A DNA stretch of 23,580 nt from Tritrichomonas musculus (Eukaryota > Parabasalia > Tritrichomonadida > Tritrichomonadidae). This document shows, one piece after another, positions 9,726 to 21,885 of the stretch. Position 1 is the first letter of the stretch; each line of letters starts with the position of its first letter. The stretch lies in NCBI GenBank assembly GCA_039105265.1, contig JAPFFF010000402.1:1-23580 (forward strand). Direction: 5' to 3'. Under the pieces are notes generated by a model that saw nothing but the letters and a program-made list of their open reading frames with translations, was not told where the DNA came from and ran no database searches. Both the position numbers and the translations under genes were made by a program.

Positions 9726-12157
9726 AGAGTTTCCTACGTTCTAGTATTTTGGCCCTCTAAAGCCAAAAATTTAATGATTGACGTAAAACATTGAATTTTT
9801 CAATACAACAACCTATTTTTTAAGATGGAAATAGAATTATAACATAAAATACTATCTTTATGTCTTTAAAAAAATGAAAAAATAAATTTGTGTATAGTTT
9901 AAACATAGATAAATTGTATGCATCACGTCACGTTTTTTGAAAAAGAGCTGATATTGTAAGATTGCATAGTTTTTGATAATAGTATATATAACAAATATCT
10001 GATATTATTCCTATATGATATCATTTGTATATTTAAAATGCTGATATAACTTGTTTTTGTGGAGATAACTATGTCAAATATTGAACATAAATTTTTATCT
10101 TGGAACTTTTTTCTTCTTTTAAAAAAAATATCATTAGAAAAAAGTGCTTCTTTCCATTTTAATTATGAATCTGAAAGTATAAGCAAAGTATAACATTTTT
10201 GCAAATTAAAAAGATGATAATCATGCTTCTTTTAGTATTAAATTGTAAAAAACAAGATCGCGAATATAGAAGAAATGATAGGGAAATGCTGACTAATTTG
10301 TAAATCTTTATTAAGGCATGAAAGAAAAAAAGCATGTACCTAATTTTACCATTGCTTTATTTAGTATGCATATTAAGGAATATATATCTAAAAAAATCTA
10401 AGTTGTTAAGTTATAACTAGTCATATTTTTTTTCAGTCTAAAGAATATAGCAGTTTAGTATATTGTAACAGAAAAAAAACTTGATTGATTAATGACTAGC
10501 AGTTTGCGATTTTTCCCATAAAATCTATAATATGACATTGTATTTCGATAGATTGCAATACAATTGATGTATAATTGTAAATAGAATCGTTATATTTATG
10601 AGTAGTGGTAAAAAATGCTTTGATTTTTGAATATGCTCTCTAATATATCCCAAAAATACAATTTTTTGATTTTTCAAAAACATTTAAAAAATGATAAAAG
10701 TAATATCAATCTCATTAAATCGACGAAATAAATTGTGTTATAGGATGTTCTTCGTTTGATATCATTTAATGTTATAAATATCCCATACACATAAAAATAC
10801 AAACAAAAACTATTTTTTTATAATGGTCATTAAAAATGCATTCAATTATTTGATTATTTCTAAACACAGAATGAAAATATAAAGGCCTTGCTGGTATCAA
10901 ATGGTTTGTTTTTACTTGCAATTTTACTTTTATATGGCTTTAGTTCAAGATAAAAAGATACTGCAGATATTTGAGTCTTTTTCTTAAAAACACGCACTTA
11001 TCAATTTTTCAAAAAACAAAAATTTTATAAAAAAAGAATCATTATGATGCATACAAATGTTACCAAAGGACAATAATGCATATATTAATTTTATATTATG
11101 TAATGTTCTATATGAAATGGAAATTATTGAGTTTCACTTTTTCTATATGTGACTTTTTGATAAAATAAAATTTTTAAAATTTTTGATTTTAAAAATACTA
11201 GAACGTAGGAAACTTTCGAATTTTGGAGATATGATTCGAAATTGATATATTATAATTATTGGGAGTAAATATTATCAAATATAAATTTTGAGCAAAATCG
11301 TGGCGTTGGGTTTTTCGGAAAATACGTTTTTTCAAAAATGACGCGAAAAAGATAGTATAGCAAGAGTTCAAAGATATCGTGAAAATATATTATATAGGAT
11401 GTATAGTTAATCATATATTATCTATTAAATGTTTACTTAGCCATGGCTTGTGTAGAGATATGTATGAAACAAAGTTATGCATGGTGCATGTTAATTTGCA
11501 CTTTAGTATATTAGGAAAAAAGTGACAAAGTGAAAGGTAACTAAGTGCGCATGATATGTTAAAACGAGTTTTATATTCTCATATATGTTATAGCAGAAAA
11601 TCAGATTTGCAGACATGTTCTATAAGAAAATCGTATTTAGAAAATTTTTTCGGAAGAAAATTGGTTTTTTCCAATTTTTGAAAAAAGTGCCTTTTTTAAT
11701 ATATTTATATACTGATCAAAAAGTGACATTTTAAGATAATAACCATATAAAAATAATTATCATAGAGTGATAAATATAATTATCACAAAAAAATCGGAGC
11801 TTAACCATTGCATCCGGAGATACGTCGATTTTTGTGGTTTTTCGATGATTTTACGATTTTTTTAAAAAAAGCTGACATAATAAATGCGTACACCTACAGG
11901 CATTCAGTAAAAAATTTATTAATTAATAGTTTATTATCTGTATTATAATATATCAGAATTTAAAAAAATTCCAACGCCACAATTTTGAAAAAAGTTTGTT
12001 TCAAGTTACAACAAAAATTGAATGGGATTTCCTCTCAATTTTTGAAAATTGTTTTAACAATATCTCAGATTATAAGCAAAATAAATGATATGTTTTATAA
12101 CAAAATATTATTATAATATGATTATCTTTATTATATATTAGTTTCAAGAAATTTTCC
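9726..12157. repeat. Satellite unit 5 (2432 bp, standard form)
   Basis: This full-length copy has main inverted-repeat arms at 9728-9750 and 11192-11214 and nested arms at 11293-11309 and 11971-11987. No copy-specific change was noticed. Confidence 0.97.
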
Positions 12158-14589
12158 AGAGTTTCCTACGTTCTAGTATTTTGGCCCTCTAAAGCCAAAA
12201 ATTTAATGATTGACGTAAAACATTGAATTTTTCAATACAACAACCTATTTTTTAAGATGGAAATAGAATTATAACATAAAATACTATCTTTATGTCTTTA
12301 AAAAAATGAAAAAATAAATTTGTGTATAGTTTAAACATAGATAAATTGTATGCATCACGTCACGTTTTTTGAAAAAGAGCTGATATTGTAAGATTGCATA
12401 GTTTTTGATAATAGTATATATAACAAATATCTGATATTATTCCTATATGATATCATTTGTATATTTAAAATGCTGATATAACTTGTTTTTGTGGAGATAA
12501 CTATGTCAAATATTGAACATAAATTTTTATCTTGGAACTTTTTTCTTCTTTTAAAAAAAATATCATTAGAAAAAAGTGCTTCTTTCCATTTTAATTATGA
12601 ATCTGAAAGTATAAGCAAAGTATAACATTTTTGCAAATTAAAAAGATGATAATCATGCTTCTTTTAGTATTAAATTGTAAAAAACAAGATCGCGAATATA
12701 GAAGAAATGATAGGGAAATGCTGACTAATTTGTAAATCTTTATTAAGGCATGAAAGAAAAAAAGCATGTACCTAATTTTACCATTGCTTTATTTAGTATG
12801 CATATTAAGGAATATATATCTAAAAAAATCTAAGTTGTTAAGTTATAACTAGTCATATTTTTTTTCAGTCTAAAGAATATAGCAGTTTAGTATATTGTAA
12901 CAGAAAAAAAACTTGATTGATTAATGACTAGCAGTTTGCGATTTTTCCCATAAAATCTATAATATGACATTGTATTTCGATAGATTGCAATACAATTGAT
13001 GTATAATTGTAAATAGAATCGTTATATTTATGAGTAGTGGTAAAAAATGCTTTGATTTTTGAATATGCTCTCTAATATATCCCAAAAATACAATTTTTTG
13101 ATTTTTCAAAAACATTTAAAAAATGATAAAAGTAATATCAATCTCATTAAATCGACGAAATAAATTGTGTTATAGGATGTTCTTCGTTTGATATCATTTA
13201 ATGTTATAAATATCCCATACACATAAAAATACAAACAAAAACTATTTTTTTATAATGGTCATTAAAAATGCATTCAATTATTTGATTATTTCTAAACACA
13301 GAATGAAAATATAAAGGCCTTGCTGGTATCAAATGGTTTGTTTTTACTTGCAATTTTACTTTTATATGGCTTTAGTTCAAGATAAAAAGATACTGCAGAT
13401 ATTTGAGTCTTTTTCTTAAAAACACGCACTTATCAATTTTTCAAAAAACAAAAATTTTATAAAAAAAGAATCATTATGATGCATACAAATGTTACCAAAG
13501 GACAATAATGCATATATTAATTTTATATTATGTAATGTTCTATATGAAATGGAAATTATTGAGTTTCACTTTTTCTATATGTGACTTTTTGATAAAATAA
13601 AATTTTTAAAATTTTTGATTTTAAAAATACTAGAACGTAGGAAACTTTCGAATTTTGGAGATATGATTCGAAATTGATATATTATAATTATTGGGAGTAA
13701 ATATTATCAAATATAAATTTTGAGCAAAATCGTGGCGTTGGGTTTTTCGGAAAATACGTTTTTTCAAAAATGACGCGAAAAAGATAGTATAGCAAGAGTT
13801 CAAAGATATCGTGAAAATATATTATATAGGATGTATAGTTAATCATATATTATCTATTAAATGTTTACTTAGCCATGGCTTGTGTAGAGATATGTATGAA
13901 ACAAAGTTATGCATGGTGCATGTTAATTTGCACTTTAGTATATTAGGAAAAAAGTGACAAAGTGAAAGGTAACTAAGTGCGCATGATATGTTAAAACGAG
14001 TTTTATATTCTCATATATGTTATAGCAGAAAATCAGATTTGCAGACATGTTCTATAAGAAAATCGTATTTAGAAAATTTTTTCGGAAGAAAATTGGTTTT
14101 TTCCAATTTTTGAAAAAAGTGCCTTTTTTAATATATTTATATACTGATCAAAAAGTGACATTTTAAGATAATAACCATATAAAAATAATTATCATAGAGT
14201 GATAAATATAATTATCACAAAAAAATCGGAGCTTAACCATTGCATCCGGAGATACGTCGATTTTTGTGGTTTTTCGATGATTTTACGATTTTTTTAAAAA
14301 AAGCTGACATAATAAATGCGTACACCTACAGGCATTCAGTAAAAAATTTATTAATTAATAGTTTATTATCTGTATTATAATATATCAGAATTTAAAAAAA
14401 TTCCAACGCCACAATTTTGAAAAAAGTTTGTTTCAAGTTACAACAAAAATTGAATGGGATTTCCTCTCAATTTTTGAAAATTGTTTTAACAATATCTCAG
14501 ATTATAAGCAAAATAAATGATATGTTTTATAACAAAATATTATTATAATATGATTATCTTTATTATATATTAGTTTCAAGAAATTTTCC
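12158..14589. repeat. Satellite unit 6 (2432 bp, standard form)
   Basis: This full-length copy has main inverted-repeat arms at 12160-12182 and 13624-13646 and nested arms at 13725-13741 and 14403-14419. No copy-specific change was noticed. Confidence 0.97.
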
Positions 14590-17021
14590 AGAGTTTCCTA
14601 CGTTCTAGTATTTTGGCCCTCTAAAGCCAAAAATTTAATGATTGACGTAAAACATTGAATTTTTCAATACAACAACCTATTTTTTAAGATGGAAATAGAA
14701 TTATAACATAAAATACTATCTTTATGTCTTTAAAAAAATGAAAAAATAAATTTGTGTATAGTTTAAACATAGATAAATTGTATGCATCACGTCACGTTTT
14801 TTGAAAAAGAGCTGATATTGTAAGATTGCATAGTTTTTGATAATAGTATATATAACAAATATCTGATATTATTCCTATATGATATCATTTGTATATTTAA
14901 AATGCTGATATAACTTGTTTTTGTGGAGATAACTATGTCAAATATTGAACATAAATTTTTATCTTGGAACTTTTTTCTTCTTTTAAAAAAAATATCATTA
15001 GAAAAAAGTGCTTCTTTCCATTTTAATTATGAATCTGAAAGTATAAGCAAAGTATAACATTTTTGCAAATTAAAAAGATGATAATCATGCTTCTTTTAGT
15101 ATTAAATTGTAAAAAACAAGATCGCGAATATAGAAGAAATGATAGGGAAATGCTGACTAATTTGTAAATCTTTATTAAGGCATGAAAGAAAAAAAGCATG
15201 TACCTAATTTTACCATTGCTTTATTTAGTATGCATATTAAGGAATATATATCTAAAAAAATCTAAGTTGTTAAGTTATAACTAGTCATATTTTTTTTCAG
15301 TCTAAAGAATATAGCAGTTTAGTATATTGTAACAGAAAAAAAACTTGATTGATTAATGACTAGCAGTTTGCGATTTTTCCCATAAAATCTATAATATGAC
15401 ATTGTATTTCGATAGATTGCAATACAATTGATGTATAATTGTAAATAGAATCGTTATATTTATGAGTAGTGGTAAAAAATGCTTTGATTTTTGAATATGC
15501 TCTCTAATATATCCCAAAAATACAATTTTTTGATTTTTCAAAAACATTTAAAAAATGATAAAAGTAATATCAATCTCATTAAATCGACGAAATAAATTGT
15601 GTTATAGGATGTTCTTCGTTTGATATCATTTAATGTTATAAATATCCCATACACATAAAAATACAAACAAAAACTATTTTTTTATAATGGTCATTAAAAA
15701 TGCATTCAATTATTTGATTATTTCTAAACACAGAATGAAAATATAAAGGCCTTGCTGGTATCAAATGGTTTGTTTTTACTTGCAATTTTACTTTTATATG
15801 GCTTTAGTTCAAGATAAAAAGATACTGCAGATATTTGAGTCTTTTTCTTAAAAACACGCACTTATCAATTTTTCAAAAAACAAAAATTTTATAAAAAAAG
15901 AATCATTATGATGCATACAAATGTTACCAAAGGACAATAATGCATATATTAATTTTATATTATGTAATGTTCTATATGAAATGGAAATTATTGAGTTTCA
16001 CTTTTTCTATATGTGACTTTTTGATAAAATAAAATTTTTAAAATTTTTGATTTTAAAAATACTAGAACGTAGGAAACTTTCGAATTTTGGAGATATGATT
16101 CGAAATTGATATATTATAATTATTGGGAGTAAATATTATCAAATATAAATTTTGAGCAAAATCGTGGCGTTGGGTTTTTCGGAAAATACGTTTTTTCAAA
16201 AATGACGCGAAAAAGATAGTATAGCAAGAGTTCAAAGATATCGTGAAAATATATTATATAGGATGTATAGTTAATCATATATTATCTATTAAATGTTTAC
16301 TTAGCCATGGCTTGTGTAGAGATATGTATGAAACAAAGTTATGCATGGTGCATGTTAATTTGCACTTTAGTATATTAGGAAAAAAGTGACAAAGTGAAAG
16401 GTAACTAAGTGCGCATGATATGTTAAAACGAGTTTTATATTCTCATATATGTTATAGCAGAAAATCAGATTTGCAGACATGTTCTATAAGAAAATCGTAT
16501 TTAGAAAATTTTTTCGGAAGAAAATTGGTTTTTTCCAATTTTTGAAAAAAGTGCCTTTTTTAATATATTTATATACTGATCAAAAAGTGACATTTTAAGA
16601 TAATAACCATATAAAAATAATTATCATAGAGTGATAAATATAATTATCACAAAAAAATCGGAGCTTAACCATTGCATCCGGAGATACGTCGATTTTTGTG
16701 GTTTTTCGATGATTTTACGATTTTTTTAAAAAAAGCTGACATAATAAATGCGTACACCTACAGGCATTCAGTAAAAAATTTATTAATTAATAGTTTATTA
16801 TCTGTATTATAATATATCAGAATTTAAAAAAATTCCAACGCCACAATTTTGAAAAAAGTTTGTTTCAAGTTACAACAAAAATTGAATGGGATTTCCTCTC
16901 AATTTTTGAAAATTGTTTTAACAATATCTCAGATTATAAGCAAAATAAATGATATGTTTTATAACAAAATATTATTATAATATGATTATCTTTATTATAT
17001 ATTAGTTTCAAGAAATTTTCC
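14590..17021. repeat. Satellite unit 7 (2432 bp, standard form)
   Basis: This full-length copy has main inverted-repeat arms at 14592-14614 and 16056-16078 and nested arms at 16157-16173 and 16835-16851. No copy-specific change was noticed. Confidence 0.97.
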
Positions 17022-19453
17022 AGAGTTTCCTACGTTCTAGTATTTTGGCCCTCTAAAGCCAAAAATTTAATGATTGACGTAAAACATTGAATTTTTCAAT
17101 ACAACAACCTATTTTTTAAGATGGAAATAGAATTATAACATAAAATACTATCTTTATGTCTTTAAAAAAATGAAAAAATAAATTTGTGTATAGTTTAAAC
17201 ATAGATAAATTGTATGCATCACGTCACGTTTTTTGAAAAAGAGCTGATATTGTAAGATTGCATAGTTTTTGATAATAGTATATATAACAAATATCTGATA
17301 TTATTCCTATATGATATCATTTGTATATTTAAAATGCTGATATAACTTGTTTTTGTGGAGATAACTATGTCAAATATTGAACATAAATTTTTATCTTGGA
17401 ACTTTTTTCTTCTTTTAAAAAAAATATCATTAGAAAAAAGTGCTTCTTTCCATTTTAATTATGAATCTGAAAGTATAAGCAAAGTATAACATTTTTGCAA
17501 ATTAAAAAGATGATAATCATGCTTCTTTTAGTATTAAATTGTAAAAAACAAGATCGCGAATATAGAAGAAATGATAGGGAAATGCTGACTAATTTGTAAA
17601 TCTTTATTAAGGCATGAAAGAAAAAAAGCATGTACCTAATTTTACCATTGCTTTATTTAGTATGCATATTAAGGAATATATATCTAAAAAAATCTAAGTT
17701 GTTAAGTTATAACTAGTCATATTTTTTTTCAGTCTAAAGAATATAGCAGTTTAGTATATTGTAACAGAAAAAAAACTTGATTGATTAATGACTAGCAGTT
17801 TGCGATTTTTCCCATAAAATCTATAATATGACATTGTATTTCGATAGATTGCAATACAATTGATGTATAATTGTAAATAGAATCGTTATATTTATGAGTA
17901 GTGGTAAAAAATGCTTTGATTTTTGAATATGCTCTCTAATATATCCCAAAAATACAATTTTTTGATTTTTCAAAAACATTTAAAAAATGATAAAAGTAAT
18001 ATCAATCTCATTAAATCGACGAAATAAATTGTGTTATAGGATGTTCTTCGTTTGATATCATTTAATGTTATAAATATCCCATACACATAAAAATACAAAC
18101 AAAAACTATTTTTTTATAATGGTCATTAAAAATGCATTCAATTATTTGATTATTTCTAAACACAGAATGAAAATATAAAGGCCTTGCTGGTATCAAATGG
18201 TTTGTTTTTACTTGCAATTTTACTTTTATATGGCTTTAGTTCAAGATAAAAAGATACTGCAGATATTTGAGTCTTTTTCTTAAAAACACGCACTTATCAA
18301 TTTTTCAAAAAACAAAAATTTTATAAAAAAAGAATCATTATGATGCATACAAATGTTACCAAAGGACAATAATGCATATATTAATTTTATATTATGTAAT
18401 GTTCTATATGAAATGGAAATTATTGAGTTTCACTTTTTCTATATGTGACTTTTTGATAAAATAAAATTTTTAAAATTTTTGATTTTAAAAATACTAGAAC
18501 GTAGGAAACTTTCGAATTTTGGAGATATGATTCGAAATTGATATATTATAATTATTGGGAGTAAATATTATCAAATATAAATTTTGAGCAAAATCGTGGC
18601 GTTGGGTTTTTCGGAAAATACGTTTTTTCAAAAATGACGCGAAAAAGATAGTATAGCAAGAGTTCAAAGATATCGTGAAAATATATTATATAGGATGTAT
18701 AGTTAATCATATATTATCTATTAAATGTTTACTTAGCCATGGCTTGTGTAGAGATATGTATGAAACAAAGTTATGCATGGTGCATGTTAATTTGCACTTT
18801 AGTATATTAGGAAAAAAGTGACAAAGTGAAAGGTAACTAAGTGCGCATGATATGTTAAAACGAGTTTTATATTCTCATATATGTTATAGCAGAAAATCAG
18901 ATTTGCAGACATGTTCTATAAGAAAATCGTATTTAGAAAATTTTTTCGGAAGAAAATTGGTTTTTTCCAATTTTTGAAAAAAGTGCCTTTTTTAATATAT
19001 TTATATACTGATCAAAAAGTGACATTTTAAGATAATAACCATATAAAAATAATTATCATAGAGTGATAAATATAATTATCACAAAAAAATCGGAGCTTAA
19101 CCATTGCATCCGGAGATACGTCGATTTTTGTGGTTTTTCGATGATTTTACGATTTTTTTAAAAAAAGCTGACATAATAAATGCGTACACCTACAGGCATT
19201 CAGTAAAAAATTTATTAATTAATAGTTTATTATCTGTATTATAATATATCAGAATTTAAAAAAATTCCAACGCCACAATTTTGAAAAAAGTTTGTTTCAA
19301 GTTACAACAAAAATTGAATGGGATTTCCTCTCAATTTTTGAAAATTGTTTTAACAATATCTCAGATTATAAGCAAAATAAATGATATGTTTTATAACAAA
19401 ATATTATTATAATATGATTATCTTTATTATATATTAGTTTCAAGAAATTTTCC
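17022..19453. repeat. Satellite unit 8 (2432 bp, standard form)
   Basis: This full-length copy has main inverted-repeat arms at 17024-17046 and 18488-18510 and nested arms at 18589-18605 and 19267-19283. No copy-specific change was noticed. Confidence 0.97.
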
Positions 19454-21885
19454 AGAGTTTCCTACGTTCTAGTATTTTGGCCCTCTAAAGCCAAAAATTT
19501 AATGATTGACGTAAAACATTGAATTTTTCAATACAACAACCTATTTTTTAAGATGGAAATAGAATTATAACATAAAATACTATCTTTATGTCTTTAAAAA
19601 AATGAAAAAATAAATTTGTGTATAGTTTAAACATAGATAAATTGTATGCATCACGTCACGTTTTTTGAAAAAGAGCTGATATTGTAAGATTGCATAGTTT
19701 TTGATAATAGTATATATAACAAATATCTGATATTATTCCTATATGATATCATTTGTATATTTAAAATGCTGATATAACTTGTTTTTGTGGAGATAACTAT
19801 GTCAAATATTGAACATAAATTTTTATCTTGGAACTTTTTTCTTCTTTTAAAAAAAATATCATTAGAAAAAAGTGCTTCTTTCCATTTTAATTATGAATCT
19901 GAAAGTATAAGCAAAGTATAACATTTTTGCAAATTAAAAAGATGATAATCATGCTTCTTTTAGTATTAAATTGTAAAAAACAAGATCGCGAATATAGAAG
20001 AAATGATAGGGAAATGCTGACTAATTTGTAAATCTTTATTAAGGCATGAAAGAAAAAAAGCATGTACCTAATTTTACCATTGCTTTATTTAGTATGCATA
20101 TTAAGGAATATATATCTAAAAAAATCTAAGTTGTTAAGTTATAACTAGTCATATTTTTTTTCAGTCTAAAGAATATAGCAGTTTAGTATATTGTAACAGA
20201 AAAAAAACTTGATTGATTAATGACTAGCAGTTTGCGATTTTTCCCATAAAATCTATAATATGACATTGTATTTCGATAGATTGCAATACAATTGATGTAT
20301 AATTGTAAATAGAATCGTTATATTTATGAGTAGTGGTAAAAAATGCTTTGATTTTTGAATATGCTCTCTAATATATCCCAAAAATACAATTTTTTGATTT
20401 TTCAAAAACATTTAAAAAATGATAAAAGTAATATCAATCTCATTAAATCGACGAAATAAATTGTGTTATAGGATGTTCTTCGTTTGATATCATTTAATGT
20501 TATAAATATCCCATACACATAAAAATACAAACAAAAACTATTTTTTTATAATGGTCATTAAAAATGCATTCAATTATTTGATTATTTCTAAACACAGAAT
20601 GAAAATATAAAGGCCTTGCTGGTATCAAATGGTTTGTTTTTACTTGCAATTTTACTTTTATATGGCTTTAGTTCAAGATAAAAAGATACTGCAGATATTT
20701 GAGTCTTTTTCTTAAAAACACGCACTTATCAATTTTTCAAAAAACAAAAATTTTATAAAAAAAGAATCATTATGATGCATACAAATGTTACCAAAGGACA
20801 ATAATGCATATATTAATTTTATATTATGTAATGTTCTATATGAAATGGAAATTATTGAGTTTCACTTTTTCTATATGTGACTTTTTGATAAAATAAAATT
20901 TTTAAAATTTTTGATTTTAAAAATACTAGAACGTAGGAAACTTTCGAATTTTGGAGATATGATTCGAAATTGATATATTATAATTATTGGGAGTAAATAT
21001 TATCAAATATAAATTTTGAGCAAAATCGTGGCGTTGGGTTTTTCGGAAAATACGTTTTTTCAAAAATGACGCGAAAAAGATAGTATAGCAAGAGTTCAAA
21101 GATATCGTGAAAATATATTATATAGGATGTATAGTTAATCATATATTATCTATTAAATGTTTACTTAGCCATGGCTTGTGTAGAGATATGTATGAAACAA
21201 AGTTATGCATGGTGCATGTTAATTTGCACTTTAGTATATTAGGAAAAAAGTGACAAAGTGAAAGGTAACTAAGTGCGCATGATATGTTAAAACGAGTTTT
21301 ATATTCTCATATATGTTATAGCAGAAAATCAGATTTGCAGACATGTTCTATAAGAAAATCGTATTTAGAAAATTTTTTCGGAAGAAAATTGGTTTTTTCC
21401 AATTTTTGAAAAAAGTGCCTTTTTTAATATATTTATATACTGATCAAAAAGTGACATTTTAAGATAATAACCATATAAAAATAATTATCATAGAGTGATA
21501 AATATAATTATCACAAAAAAATCGGAGCTTAACCATTGCATCCGGAGATACGTCGATTTTTGTGGTTTTTCGATGATTTTACGATTTTTTTAAAAAAAGC
21601 TGACATAATAAATGCGTACACCTACAGGCATTCAGTAAAAAATTTATTAATTAATAGTTTATTATCTGTATTATAATATATCAGAATTTAAAAAAATTCC
21701 AACGCCACAATTTTGAAAAAAGTTTGTTTCAAGTTACAACAAAAATTGAATGGGATTTCCTCTCAATTTTTGAAAATTGTTTTAACAATATCTCAGATTA
21801 TAAGCAAAATAAATGATATGTTTTATAACAAAATATTATTATAATATGATTATCTTTATTATATATTAGTTTCAAGAAATTTTCC
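19454..21885. repeat. Satellite unit 9 (2432 bp, standard form)
   Basis: This full-length copy has main inverted-repeat arms at 19456-19478 and 20920-20942 and nested arms at 21021-21037 and 21699-21715. No copy-specific change was noticed. Confidence 0.97.
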